A DNA stretch of 64,000 bases. It comes from Dyadobacter sp. SG02 (GTDB lineage: Bacteria; Bacteroidota; Bacteroidia; Cytophagales; Spirosomataceae). The stretch covers positions 94,321-158,320 of the forward strand of contig NZ_FNYL01000004.1 in assembly GCF_900109045.1 (NCBI RefSeq). Reading direction: 5' to 3'. The position numbers were made by a program, and so were the translations under genes. Positions 1 through 8,547 of the stretch are shown piece by piece (the stretch's first letter is position 1; each line of letters starts with the position of its first letter). The notes beneath the pieces are model-generated. The model was not told the origin of the DNA and did no database searches. It saw nothing but the letters and a program-made list of their open reading frames with translations.

Positions 1-79
1 GGGTGTAGGATTGAGGTTCCGGCAGGCTTACAGTTTGAATGACTTTGAAATCAGGTGCAATAGTACGGTCCAGTGACAT
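1..79 (-). CDS. M16 (insulinase-type) peptidase, N-terminal fragment
   Basis: A minus-strand reading frame starts at an ATG at 79 and stays open to the window edge, giving 26 codons. The peptide begins MSLDRTIAPDFKVIQ and continues with VSLPEPQSYT. This style of opening (LDRT.AP.F....) is what I know from insulinase-family M16 zinc peptidases of Cytophagales. The zinc motif HxxEH lies outside the window, so the call rests on this short stretch only. The gene follows porV on the same strand with a hairpin between them. Confidence 0.5.
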   Translation of the reverse strand, partial: MSLDRTIAPDFKVIQTVSLPEPQSYT

Positions 80-94
80 GGGCGGCGGTGAGTA

Positions 95-132
95 TAAAAA
101 AACGAATGACGTTGCAATAACGCCATTCGTTC
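95..132 (-). terminator. Hairpin with T-run downstream of porV
   Basis: AACGAATG...CATTCGTT form an inverted repeat (about 101-131), with inner CGTT/AACG pairing. On the minus strand it is followed by seven T residues (plus-strand A-run at 96-102). This is a normal intrinsic terminator for the minus-strand porV. The next gene's start codon lies only about 16 nt beyond the T-run, so it may only partly terminate. Confidence 0.65.
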
Positions 133-157
133 TGAATAATTAAATTTATGTGAATGC

Positions 158-1315
158 TTAGTTTTCGTTATCGCTTACGTCAAGCTTCTCAGCCTTATTC
201 AATCCAAGTGAAACGGTGATGCGCAATGTCTGTGCAAGCGGGCTTCCCTGTGTTGTAGGGAACATGTAAGCGAAGTCGGCACCCCATTTGTCGGCGAAAC
301 GAAGACCGGCACCAGCGGTAAAGAAGCGGCGGTCGCCTTTGTTTTTGTTCTCTCCGAAGTATCCTGCTCTCAAAGCGAAAATATTGTTGTACCAGTATTC
401 CAGACCGGTCGCGATAGCCACTTCCTGAACTTCTTCTTTAAACCCGTCCGGTGCATCCGAGAATGAGCCGAATATGCCGTCCAGCAATGGTTTTTGATTA
501 ACATTGGTTTTTCCATCCGGGGTAGGCACCATCAGCTTGCTGAAATCGATGATGAAATTGAAGCGGTTTCTTCCGTCGCCGGTGTATGACAAACCGGTAC
601 CGATTTTCAGCGTGGTAGGAATGAAGTTTTCAGTATCCGTGCCCGAGCCGTAGTTGATTTTACCACCAAGGTTGGAAAGCACCCCACCCAACGACCAAAC
701 GAGCTCGCTTCCGGTATCTTCGTTCTTGAATTCTTTCTTATAGTAAGCGCTGATATCACCCGCCGCCACACGCGCAGGGCTCAATGAAACGTTGTTGATT
801 ACCGCATTGCCTGCAAGGTTGGAGGAGATGTATTTCAATGTCAGACCCATTGAGAAGTTTCTGCCCAGCTGGCGTGAGTAAGTACCATTGATAGCCACCT
901 CACGTGAATTGAAATAACCGATATTGTTACCGGTCGCATCCCGCAAATCCAGCTCGCCGTTATTGAAATAGTTCGCAGAGAACGCTACTGCCTGGCGGTC
1001 GCCCAATTTCTTGTAGATTGAAAGATAACCGAGCCACATATCGTCAACCAGGTAACGGAGCCATGGTGTATAGGAGATCGTAGCGCCAAAATCTTTGGTA
1101 TTGTAAGGAAGCTTCGCTGCGTTCCAGTAAGTTGAGTTTGCATCCGGGCTGAGTGCTACACCGGCTTCTCCCATCCCTGCACTTCTGGCATCAGGGGCAA
1201 ACGTCAAAAAGGAAAGTGGGGATGCCGGTATCCTTCTTGTAGAATCCAGCTGAGCGAAAAGCGTACCTGTTGTTAAAAAGAATAGTGAGGATAATGTAAC
1301 AAAAAAAAGTTTCAT
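158..1315 (-). CDS. porV: Type IX secretion outer-membrane protein PorV (LptO-like)
   Basis: 385 aa with a Sec signal peptide (MKLFFVTLSSLFFLTTGTLFA) and a beta-barrel body. The N-terminal mature part contains the PorV hallmark segment around residues 33-66 (PLSFLTFAPDARSAGMGEAG, then SPDANSTYWNAAKL). PorV is the outer-membrane shuttle of the T9SS: it carries cargo with C-terminal sorting domains from the translocon to the sortase PorU. It lies directly downstream of porU on the same strand with about 100 bp between, which fits a functional pair. A Bacteroidota -7 box (TATTTTTG on the minus strand, 1366-1373) in the gap could give porV its own promoter. The start is the only Met ahead of the signal peptide. 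Confidence 0.92.
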   Translation of the reverse strand: MKLFFVTLSSLFFLTTGTLFAQLDSTRRIPASPLSFLTFAPDARSAGMGEAGVALSPDANSTYWNAAKLPYNTKDFGATISYTPWLRYLVDDMWLGYLSIYKKLGDRQAVAFSANYFNNGELDLRDATGNNIGYFNSREVAINGTYSRQLGRNFSMGLTLKYISSNLAGNAVINNVSLSPARVAAGDISAYYKKEFKNEDTGSELVWSLGGVLSNLGGKINYGSGTDTENFIPTTLKIGTGLSYTGDGRNRFNFIIDFSKLMVPTPDGKTNVNQKPLLDGIFGSFSDAPDGFKEEVQEVAIATGLEYWYNNIFALRAGYFGENKNKGDRRFFTAGAGLRFADKWGADFAYMFPTTQGSPLAQTLRITVSLGLNKAEKLDVSDNEN

Positions 1316-1418
1316 AGAAATTGGATTTGCGATAGGAAGTGCCTGTATCAGCTTCTTTAAAGGGTCAAAAATACAATGAAAGATAGTTATTACTAAAAAT
1401 TTGATAAGTTTTATTATC

Positions 1419-4400
1419 TTAAGGAGACCTGATCAACTTACCGGCTTTGCGATCGGTAGAATTGTCTTTTAACGATCTGATCTGTAATTGGTAAACCAGC
1501 GATTGACGAACCGGTATCGTCCTCAGCCATTGCGTCACGTCCAGCATTTCCCTGATAACCGGTTCGCTGTTGTAATAAAGCTTTTTGTAAGTGCCCAAAC
1601 GTTGCCCATTAACAAGCAATATATTAAAAATTAATTCTACGTCATCATTTACCCGGTTGTGGCCCAGCTCGACTGTAAGATCTTTCTGAAATGGATTAGG
1701 ATAAATGTTAAGGGAGTTGAGTGCTATTCCTTTGGCAGGACCTACTAGAAACCCGAACGCTATTTCAGAAAAGTTAGTATACGCGTCCCATACTTTTACG
1801 CGGACAATATATTTTCCGGCGGGCAGATTATTTAGCGGATAATTGATGGTGCCCGATTGATAATTGTCCAGGTTCGCAACATAATAATCGTTCAAAACGA
1901 CGGTCAATGTATCATTTAAAGTCATCGTAATGTCATGCCCGATGCCTGCGCGCGAAATGCTGATCCCGCTCGCATCGCTCATTTGCAGTACCAGTACCGA
2001 CGACGGTTCCACAGTATCACCATCCCTGAACGCGGGCGTATTGAGGTAGCCGGCGAGCTTTGGCGGAATGGTATCCTTCTGCTGCACAGCACTTCCGCCC
2101 ACAACCAGACTAAGCTGCGCCGAGGCATCCTCCGTACTGTCGGCACTCACCGCGTACACACTCGCACGCCCGAGCCCGATGCGATAATCGATATCTTTCG
2201 GCAGTTGCAAAGTGCATTGCAAGCGGCCGCTTTTCACCGACACATTCCCGTCGAAAAGCTTGCTGCGAAACTCGGTGTAATCTTCCGGAGTTCCTTCATT
2301 CCCCAGCGTGCGGAACCCGATCGGCTTGTCGTAGATCACCACTCTGGCCGTACCGCTGAAATCCGCATCCAACTTTCCGGTTTCGGGGTCAAAAATCTCC
2401 GCGTTAAGCGTTACTTTTTGCAATGCTTTTAATGTATCAACCGGCGAACTCCACCGGATTCCCTTTTTCCCGGGCGTCAATACCATCGATGGGTCGGCCA
2501 GAAGCGTGAAATTCCTATTCAGGCTTCCGGCAAGCGCATTGTTTTTAGTGTATTTGAAAAAATCCCCCAGCCGCTGGCCCGGTTTCGCATTCAGTAATGC
2601 TTCGTAAAATGCCTTGTTCAATGCAAAATTGGTGCTGGAATAAACCGGGCGGGTCGTGCTAATCGCCCCTACCGCTGCCCCTTTCGGACTCAGAACCATC
2701 AGTTCGGCACCGGATACCACTCCCGGATCATCATAACGGCCAAAATCGCACGTGGCCGTGATCAGCAAGGGCAAATTGTTTATCCCCCTGCTCGAAAGCA
2801 TATCCGCTAATGTCAGCACCTGCTCTTCGGCCCAGCCGCTGGTGCCCCCGTGGCCGGTGTAATTCAATATCAATGTGCCATTATCGATCGCATTGCGAAT
2901 GGCCTGGTTAATTGCAGGAGCTTTTTGGCCTGCATCGGTCGTAGTTTGCGACGCTTCGTCGATGAACAACCTCGAAGAGAACATCCGCCCCTGAATGAGG
3001 TTCGCAAGCTGATCGGCGTGACGCTGGTGGATATTCCCGTCGCCATCGTCGGCCACAAACCGCACCGTATTTTTCCAGATCCCGAACGACGATTCATAGC
3101 GCATCAGCTTGTCGACGACGATTTTCGCCTCCGCAATCGATTTCACAGGCAATCTTCCAATGCCAATATCTACGGTATGGTCACCGGCCGTATTCTCGCT
3201 CCAATCGCCTTCATTAGCATCCATAAAGCCGAAGTAGTCGTCGGAAGAATAGGTATAAACCGGGTTCAGCGACTCCCTGCTCTCGTACACGGGCACCCAC
3301 GCAGCGTGCTGCGCCTGCGACTGGTTGCGGAGCCGATTTCGGTAATCATAGGTTGCATCGCCAAACAACAACAGGTATTTCAGCTTACCGGGCGATTGCT
3401 GGTAAAGCTGCCTGGTAAAATCGCGGATCGCGGTAATGTCCGGCCGGCCCGAAGCATATTCATTGTAGATCTGGTCGGTCGTCACGACGAGCACATCCAG
3501 GCCATCGCGAACATTCCTGTACCCGGCAAGGCGATTCGCCTCCTGTGCCCACGCGGCAGGAGTTACAATGAGCAGGTCGGGCGTCGTTGACGCGGCGATA
3601 TTCTGGTTCGCGACGCGCTGCCAATGGGCGGGCTGGAATGCGTCGTTGGGTTGGAAACCTATGTATTTTTGAAGCGATTTGGCACCTGTGGCAGCCCAAC
3701 GAAAAGCCCCGGTTGCATCTTTTTGAGATATGGATAGCGGCGCGGTGGGGTTTGTGATATTCCAAAGACTGAAACCTTCGGAAGAACCTGTAAACTGATA
3801 GGTAACGGTATCCGCCAACTGAGGCAAAAAACGATAGATTTGCTGACCTTCATAATTCCTCAACTCCCGCTTCACCTGCAAGCCTACATAATCGAGATAA
3901 GCTTCCGCCGAGCTCTGTCCGTTCTTATTATAGGATACATTAATTGTAAAATTACCGGAAGCGGGCGCATTCTTTACTATATACGTATTCCCGGTCTGCA
4001 AAGCTTTCACATCATAAGTACCGGTGCTAACAGTACCGATCGCTTCCTGCCCGACTTCGCCGTCGTTGACCTTCCATATAAAACGCGTGGGTATCTGCGC
4101 CGCGCCGATTGTAGAAGTCCGCAGCTTAAAATCCGAACCCGGCACTACACCGGGCATATTGACATTAATATTCCCCAATGGCGCTCCCAAATATTCGCCC
4201 CACCATTCACGACCCGATTTGAGCGTATTGGACGATTCTGTTTCGTGAAACCAGTAATCGTCAAACTGGCTGATGGTTGTTGAAGTCGTAACCGAAAGCG
4301 CCGCGGCAGGTTTTATCCTTAACCCATTGCCCTCAGTAAATGTGATGAAGTAATAGCTTGAATCGGAATAGTAATTGAGCTGATGCCGGAGTTCCGCCTT

Positions 4401-4763
4401 TGCCGCATTATATTGGATTACATGCGGGCCTTCCGCATAGAAGTAAATGGCATCGTTTTTATCAAACCTGCCATCCTCTTCCCCATTTACCCATATTGCA
4501 TTCTCGGCCAAAGCATTCACGTAGCCCGATTTGTTGGATTGCGGCAGCATAGCCCCGCCGTTTCCATAAATGCGTATTCCCGACGGACGAATACCCGCAA
4601 TGTCCACACCCATTTTGGAAAGCCAATCCGCATCTACCCGGTAAATGCCGGTTTCTGTCACAGCCAGCTTGAACCACTGCCCTTCCGACAATACCGATTT
4701 TTGTGCGTAGGAAATAAATGAAGCCAGCACCGCCAGACAGCCTAAAACTGTTCGGCAGGCCAT
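1419..4763 (-). CDS. porU: Type IX secretion sortase PorU (C25-family cysteine peptidase)
   Basis: About 1114 aa. Signal peptide from MACRTV to the Ala-Gln junction, an N-terminal domain, a central C25 (gingipain-like) peptidase domain, and a C-terminal Ig-like and sorting-domain-like tail (LNIYPNPF...). The catalytic pair is visible: His in NYTGHGG (near residue 638) and Cys in ITATCDFG (near residue 671). PorU is the T9SS sortase that removes the sorting domain of cargo at the cell surface and transfers the cargo to lipopolysaccharide. I chose the ATG at 4763 because it gives a compact signal peptide and avoids the neighbour. An in-frame ATG at 4796 adds 11 residues and would overlap the SprT-like gene by 23 bp. 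Confidence 0.9.
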   Translation of the reverse strand: MACRTVLGCLAVLASFISYAQKSVLSEGQWFKLAVTETGIYRVDADWLSKMGVDIAGIRPSGIRIYGNGGAMLPQSNKSGYVNALAENAIWVNGEEDGRFDKNDAIYFYAEGPHVIQYNAAKAELRHQLNYYSDSSYYFITFTEGNGLRIKPAAALSVTTSTTISQFDDYWFHETESSNTLKSGREWWGEYLGAPLGNINVNMPGVVPGSDFKLRTSTIGAAQIPTRFIWKVNDGEVGQEAIGTVSTGTYDVKALQTGNTYIVKNAPASGNFTINVSYNKNGQSSAEAYLDYVGLQVKRELRNYEGQQIYRFLPQLADTVTYQFTGSSEGFSLWNITNPTAPLSISQKDATGAFRWAATGAKSLQKYIGFQPNDAFQPAHWQRVANQNIAASTTPDLLIVTPAAWAQEANRLAGYRNVRDGLDVLVVTTDQIYNEYASGRPDITAIRDFTRQLYQQSPGKLKYLLLFGDATYDYRNRLRNQSQAQHAAWVPVYESRESLNPVYTYSSDDYFGFMDANEGDWSENTAGDHTVDIGIGRLPVKSIAEAKIVVDKLMRYESSFGIWKNTVRFVADDGDGNIHQRHADQLANLIQGRMFSSRLFIDEASQTTTDAGQKAPAINQAIRNAIDNGTLILNYTGHGGTSGWAEEQVLTLADMLSSRGINNLPLLITATCDFGRYDDPGVVSGAELMVLSPKGAAVGAISTTRPVYSSTNFALNKAFYEALLNAKPGQRLGDFFKYTKNNALAGSLNRNFTLLADPSMVLTPGKKGIRWSSPVDTLKALQKVTLNAEIFDPETGKLDADFSGTARVVIYDKPIGFRTLGNEGTPEDYTEFRSKLFDGNVSVKSGRLQCTLQLPKDIDYRIGLGRASVYAVSADSTEDASAQLSLVVGGSAVQQKDTIPPKLAGYLNTPAFRDGDTVEPSSVLVLQMSDASGISISRAGIGHDITMTLNDTLTVVLNDYYVANLDNYQSGTINYPLNNLPAGKYIVRVKVWDAYTNFSEIAFGFLVGPAKGIALNSLNIYPNPFQKDLTVELGHNRVNDDVELIFNILLVNGQRLGTYKKLYYNSEPVIREMLDVTQWLRTIPVRQSLVYQLQIRSLKDNSTDRKAGKLIRSP

Positions 4764-4773
4764 TTTCGGAACA

Positions 4774-5388
4774 TCAGCAGGCTTCAACCAATGCATGAGC
4801 AGGGATCGTGTAGAGACGTTGAGAGGCTTTGTCCGTGCATAGTACCCGCGTGCGCCGGAGCGTGCCGCGGGTGAATGTTCTGTTCTGGAAGACGAAGTTG
4901 GTCCCTTCGTCCAACTGAAACAGGCATACTTTGCCGGTATTCAATTCCTGCTCATCGTATTTTCTGAGCGCATTAAACAATTTCTGGTCGCCGCCGGTGG
5001 ACGCGGCGGGGTTTTGAGCATAACGAAGCAAATGGACGAGAATGTCTTCCGGAAAGATACTTTCAAGCATGACCGGCAGCAACAGCTCCCGGAACTCGTG
5101 TTTCCATTCCGCACCATGCGGCGCAACCCTTTTGCGACCGCGCCCTTTATACTTGTAATGTACCACACAATGCGCCACCTCGTGCAGGTAGGTAATGAGA
5201 AAGCTGTAAGGATTCAGATTGACATTGACCGTGATCCGGGGCACGATGCCGGGCTTTACGGTAAAATCGCCCAGGCGGGTACGGCGCGGGCGCGAAAGGA
5301 AAAAATCAAAGCGGTGGGTGCGGTACAACTCCTGGCAATATTCAGCCGTTCCATCCGGCACATACGAACCCAAAGACACGTTTTTCAT
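4774..5388 (-). CDS. SprT-like zinc metalloprotease-fold protein
   Basis: 204 aa, no signal peptide, so cytoplasmic. A zincin motif HEVAH at residues 69-73 and a downstream His in APHGAEW (His91) fit the SprT family, whose members are small DNA-associated or uncharacterised metalloproteases. The C-terminal part has no recognisable zinc ribbon: one expects CxxC-type cysteines, but only scattered Cys are visible. It sits immediately upstream of porU on the same strand, 10 bp before the preferred porU start, so the two may be co-transcribed. A link to secretion is only positional. Confidence 0.8.
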   Translation of the reverse strand: MKNVSLGSYVPDGTAEYCQELYRTHRFDFFLSRPRRTRLGDFTVKPGIVPRITVNVNLNPYSFLITYLHEVAHCVVHYKYKGRGRKRVAPHGAEWKHEFRELLLPVMLESIFPEDILVHLLRYAQNPAASTGGDQKLFNALRKYDEQELNTGKVCLFQLDEGTNFVFQNRTFTRGTLRRTRVLCTDKASQRLYTIPAHALVEAC

Positions 5389-5395
5389 ACCCCGA

Positions 5396-5431
5396 ATAAA
5401 AAAAGAAAAGCCCTACTTTCATAGGGCTTTT
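5396..5431 (-). terminator. Intrinsic terminator of the small lipoprotein gene
   Basis: A 10-bp perfect stem, AAAAGCCCTA (5406-5415) with TAGGGCTTTT (5422-5431), is followed on the minus strand by a T-rich run (plus-strand A-run 5396-5404). It closes the lipoprotein transcript 26 bp after its stop and lies just before the SprT-like start. Confidence 0.85.
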
Positions 5432-5456
5432 CAAGATTTTCGACTTGTACGTCTGA

Positions 5457-5645
5457 TTACTTCTTAGTAGTATCAGCAGCAGTAGTATCAACCGCAGCAG
5501 CAGCTGTGTCAACAGCAGTTGTATCAACCGCAGGAGTTTCAACAGTTACAGCAGTAGTATCAGCTGATTCGTCAGCAGGTTTGCTAGTACAAGCAGCGAA
5601 AGCTACCATCCCGGCAACAAACGCAAATGCAAAGAATTTTTTCAT
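5457..5645 (-). CDS. Small low-complexity lipoprotein
   Basis: 62 aa. The N-terminus MKKFFAFAFVAGMVAFAAC is a lipoprotein signal with Cys19 as the predicted lipidation site (lipobox AFAAC). The mature 44 residues are almost entirely Ala, Thr, Val, Asp and Pro in VDTTA/AADTT-type units, so the product is a lipid anchor with a flexible, acidic, Thr-rich tail. No domain is recognisable. The gene is monocistronic: a -7 box lies upstream and a strong terminator downstream, which suggests high expression. Function unknown; short Thr/Ala-rich lipoproteins of this kind are common in Cytophagales. Confidence 0.8.
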   Translation of the reverse strand: MKKFFAFAFVAGMVAFAACTSKPADESADTTAVTVETPAVDTTAVDTAAAAVDTTAADTTKK

Positions 5646-5671
5646 TTCTTGGGTGTAATTAAGGTTCGATG

Positions 5672-5679
5672 CAAAGGTA
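5672..5679 (-). promoter_or_regulatory. -7 box of the small lipoprotein promoter
   Basis: TACCTTTG on the minus strand, a perfect match to the Bacteroidota TAnnTTTG element, 27 bp upstream of the lipoprotein ATG. No exact TTG -33 element is seen at the expected distance. Confidence 0.5.
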
Positions 5680-5794
5680 ATAGGATCGAATTGAATATTC
5701 CTAAATTTTGAGTTTGTATTTTTCCAAGAACTTAAAATTTCCTTAGAAAATTCTTAATTCACTTTAATTTATCCTATTAATTCTCCTGATACCC

Positions 5795-6568
5795 CTAAAC
5801 ACTCTGCAACTTTTCGTTGTAAGCCCTCACGCAGGCAGCCACTTCGGGTAACAATTCCTGATTAGCTTCAATGCCATTGCCTACCACAATCACATCTGCA
5901 CCCGCATGCAATGCCGCATCGGCTTTTTCATAGGAATCGATCCCGCCACCGACGATGATCGGCGTATCCACGGCCGCGCGTACCGCAGCAATGGTTTCGC
6001 CCGGTACGGGAAATAATGCACCGCTGCCTGCATCGAGGAAGATGTTTTTGAGGCCCAGATATTCTCCGGCCAATGCCGTACAAGCTGCAATGCCCGGCTT
6101 GTCGCGCGGGAGCGGGGTGGTATTGCTGATGTAGGATACTGTCGTGAGCTTGCCGCTCTCGATAAGCATATAGCCCGTAGGCAACACTTCGAGGCCGCTT
6201 CTTTTCAACAAAGGTGCGGAGATAACGTGCTGGCCGATCAGCAACTCGGGATTACGGCCGGAGATCAGCGAAAGCAACAGAATGGCATCGGCCGAGGGCT
6301 CGATATGCAGGCTGCTGCCAGGGAAAAGTATCGCAGGAATGTCGGTATATTCGTGAATGGCGGCGATCAGCTTGTCGATGGCGTAGTTGGTAATGAGGCT
6401 TCCACCTACAAAAAAGAAGTCAACGCCGTGCCCAGCCGCGTATTCGAGGAATTTCGGGAATGTGGAAAGGTTAATTTTATCCGGATCAAGGAGAACAGCA
6501 AACGATTTCCTTTTTTCTGCTTTACGTTCGGAAAGGAGGTCTGCGATTTGATGTTTCGCTGCTTTCAT
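5795..6568 (-). CDS. Geranylgeranylglyceryl/heptaprenylglyceryl phosphate synthase family protein
   Basis: 257 aa TIM-barrel. The N-terminal strand FAVLLDPDKI, then FFFVGGSLIT, the C-terminal phosphate-binding PIIVGGGIDS and VIVVGNG match the GGGPS/PcrB family. These enzymes join a polyprenyl diphosphate to glycerol-1-phosphate, making ether lipids in archaea and a minor lipid in some bacteria. Homologues are widespread in Bacteroidota, but what the product becomes there is unclear to me. The stop overlaps the start of the upstream minus-strand ORF (6565-6969) by 4 bp, so translational coupling is likely. Confidence 0.85.
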   Translation of the reverse strand: MKAAKHQIADLLSERKAEKRKSFAVLLDPDKINLSTFPKFLEYAAGHGVDFFFVGGSLITNYAIDKLIAAIHEYTDIPAILFPGSSLHIEPSADAILLLSLISGRNPELLIGQHVISAPLLKRSGLEVLPTGYMLIESGKLTTVSYISNTTPLPRDKPGIAACTALAGEYLGLKNIFLDAGSGALFPVPGETIAAVRAAVDTPIIVGGGIDSYEKADAALHAGADVIVVGNGIEANQELLPEVAACVRAYNEKLQSV

Positions 6569-6969
6569 TCGGTTTTACGTTCGTCTTCAATTAAATGTTT
6601 CAGCTTCTGGCGCGCCCACCCCACAGCCAATGTCCAGGCTAAACTTTGAACGGCTTGTCCGACCGCAGACTGGGTTTTGATTTTGGTGACTTTCTTTTCG
6701 ACAGGCTCAACCGGCTCGACCAAAATTTCCTTCTTCTTTTTCCCCTTCGGAAGCAATGCATTCATCACCACGAAAGTCGTCGCCATGACCCCGCCGATTA
6801 CCAGCGCCTGCTTGCCGTAAGTCGTGGCCTCCTTTTTAAGCCCGCTCCATTGTGTTTCAAGCTTGTCGCGGTACAGATCGGCGTCCTGCAACAAACCTTC
6901 TTTCTCCTTGTCCGTATCGGATGAAAACGGCTTCGTGATTTTGACAGAAGAATCGATTGAAGAACTCAT
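6565..6969 (-). CDS. Small membrane-associated protein of unknown function
   Basis: 134 aa. A hydrophilic N-terminus rich in Lys/Asp/Glu is followed by one hydrophobic segment (residues about 52-71, ALVIGGVMATTFVVMNALL). Then comes a KGKKKKE basic patch and an amphipathic C-terminus with a second weak hydrophobic stretch. No family recognised. It overlaps the GGGP-synthase gene by 4 bp. It lies beside two holin-fold membrane proteins, a layout that resembles the YtxH/YqjE/YqjK-type envelope stress clusters of other bacteria; that comparison is inference. Confidence 0.7.
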   Translation of the reverse strand: MSSSIDSSVKITKPFSSDTDKEKEGLLQDADLYRDKLETQWSGLKKEATTYGKQALVIGGVMATTFVVMNALLPKGKKKKEILVEPVEPVEKKVTKIKTQSAVGQAVQSLAWTLAVGWARQKLKHLIEDERKTE

Positions 6970-7065
6970 TTCAAATCTGTTTAAATAGCGTCAGAGAATT
7001 TTCAAAAGGAATCCAAAAATAGCAATTCAGAGAAACTTATTGCCAAATAAAGCAGCCAAAAAGCA

Positions 7066-7419
7066 TTATTCCTCTTTCGTGCTGACAAAACGAACGATTA
7101 TTTTCCGGATCAACGTGATCCAGGTTTCTTTCCAGATGATGGTAACGGCCAGCTTGATGATGAAAATACCGAGCAATATCACAAAGCCGAGGTAGTCGCT
7201 GTGCAGCCATTCGTTCAGGAAAGTCCCGAGCAATATGACCAGCAAAATCAGGATTGTAAGGCCAATGCATAGCAGTATGGCGGCATAAATCCCTATCACA
7301 ACGGCCCGCTCGATTTTGTCACGGGTCTCGATTTTAAACAGATCGATCCTGGTTTCGAAATATTTAAAAAGGGTGTCCTTGATTTCTTCCAGTTGACTCA
7401 GCATAGCGGTATATTTCAA
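7066..7419 (-). CDS. Phage-holin-superfamily membrane protein (YqjE-like)
   Basis: 117 aa. An amphipathic N-terminal helix (LEEIKDTLFKYFETRIDLFKIE region) is followed by two transmembrane helices (residues about 40-65 and 75-95) and a short basic tail. This is the architecture of the YqjE/holin-X family of small inner-membrane proteins. No phage genes are nearby, so it is an ordinary envelope protein rather than a lysis holin. A second Met at residue 6 (MLSQLEE) could be the true start. Confidence 0.75.
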   Translation of the reverse strand: MKYTAMLSQLEEIKDTLFKYFETRIDLFKIETRDKIERAVVIGIYAAILLCIGLTILILLVILLGTFLNEWLHSDYLGFVILLGIFIIKLAVTIIWKETWITLIRKIIVRFVSTKEE

Positions 7420-7464
7420 ATCATGTGAAATGTATTAAGGCCTGAACAACAGACTTTTTTCACA

Positions 7465-7800
7465 TTAATCCAAAAACATACCAAGAATTGCAGAGACCAC
7501 CGAAACGATTAGCCCGAAGAACAATGCGGAAATGAAACCATCGACCCGGAATCCGTCCACGAGCGATGCCGCGAGGTAAATAATGAATACGTTAACGACG
7601 AAATAGAACAACCCCAGCGTCAGGATCGTAATGGGTAATGCGAGGAGTTGCAGGATGGGTTTGAGGAACGTGTTCAGGATACCCAACACGATGGCTACGA
7701 TAATCGCCGTACCCGTACTCGCAACCACAACCCCGGGCACCAAATTTGCGGCGACGATGATCGCCAATGTACTGATTACAAGACGCAGGAGCAACTTCAT
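7465..7800 (-). CDS. Four-helix membrane protein of the phage holin 4 superfamily
   Basis: 111 aa, with four predicted transmembrane helices over almost its whole length. The family-typical NLVPGVVV after helix 1, ILNTFLKPILQLLALPITILTLG in the centre and FFGLIVSVVSAILG at the C-terminus are all visible. This is the widespread PF04020-type membrane protein of unknown function. The start at 7800 (MKLLLRLVIS) is preferred over an upstream in-frame Met at 7842 because it begins the first helix and leaves 13 bp after hisIE. Confidence 0.85.
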   Translation of the reverse strand: MKLLLRLVISTLAIIVAANLVPGVVVASTGTAIIVAIVLGILNTFLKPILQLLALPITILTLGLFYFVVNVFIIYLAASLVDGFRVDGFISALFFGLIVSVVSAILGMFLD

Positions 7801-7813
7801 AGAGATCTGGTTT

Positions 7814-8455
7814 TTATTGGTGACGGCTACGAAGTACGTCAATTACCTCATCTAAGTCAATGTTTTTTTGTTCCAGCAAAACAAGCAGGTGGAACAGCAA
7901 ATCGGACACTTCGTTCTTGAAAAGATCGTCGTCATTATCCTTTGATTCGATGACAACTTCGACCGCTTCCTCCCCTACTTTCTGCGCGATTTTATTGATC
8001 CCCTTTTTAAAAAGGCTGGCTGTATAAGACGAATCCGACGGGTTCAATTTTCTTTCGCGGATTACATTTTTTTGCAGGTAATTCAGGAATGCAGCTTCGC
8101 CTGTACGTGTGTCGGCAATTTCCGGCTGGCTATTTTTTTCCCCAAAACAAGTATCCGCACCGGTGTGGCAAACGGGGCCCGCCGGGGTAGCCTTAATGAG
8201 TAATGTATCGCCATCGCAGTCGGCTGCAATTTCATTTACAAACAGAAAATTGCCCGACGTTTCCCCTTTTGTCCACAAGCGTTGCTTGCTGCGGCTGTAA
8301 AAAGTAACGGTTCCCTGCTGGCGGGTAACGTCCAGCGCTTCGGCGTTCATGTAGCCGAGCATCAGCACTTTACCGGTATTCACGTCCTGGATCACGGCCG
8401 GTACCAGGCCGTCGGCCGATTTATTAAAGTCAATGGATGAAAACGTCTCGCTCAT
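7814..8455 (-). CDS. hisIE: Bifunctional phosphoribosyl-AMP cyclohydrolase / phosphoribosyl-ATP pyrophosphatase
   Basis: 213 aa fusion. The HisI domain spans residues about 12-110, with MLGYMNAEAL, FYSRSKQRLWTKGETSG and the zinc-site cysteines around DCDGD and GPVCHTGADTCF. The HisE domain follows from about 120 (RKLNPSDSSYTASLF, KVGEEAVEVVIESK, DLLFHLLVLL). Together they perform steps 2 and 3 of histidine synthesis: hydrolysis of PR-ATP to PR-AMP and ring opening to ProFAR. It is the last gene of the hisH-hisA-hisF-hisIE block. Confidence 0.96.
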   Translation of the reverse strand: MSETFSSIDFNKSADGLVPAVIQDVNTGKVLMLGYMNAEALDVTRQQGTVTFYSRSKQRLWTKGETSGNFLFVNEIAADCDGDTLLIKATPAGPVCHTGADTCFGEKNSQPEIADTRTGEAAFLNYLQKNVIRERKLNPSDSSYTASLFKKGINKIAQKVGEEAVEVVIESKDNDDDLFKNEVSDLLFHLLVLLEQKNIDLDEVIDVLRSRHQ

Positions 8456-8547
8456 TTTTGGTTGTGAATTAAAAGATTCCGCATGGTCCGCAGCATCGGG
8501 GCTCGCCGGCCAACCGGTTCAGTGATATTTAATAAAACTCCGCGCCA

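Noticed and set aside
1935..2432. Plus-strand ORF of 165 aa opposite porU
   Set aside because: It is a shadow frame of porU: high-GC codon positions keep it open, and the sequence has no domain or signal. The same holds for other long ORFs opposite porU, hisF, hisH, the M1 peptidase, asnS, nuoM and the GH3 fusion.
7066..7800. Phage lysis module (two holin-superfamily proteins)
   Set aside because: No endolysin, portal or other phage gene is nearby. Both proteins belong to chromosomal families of small membrane proteins.
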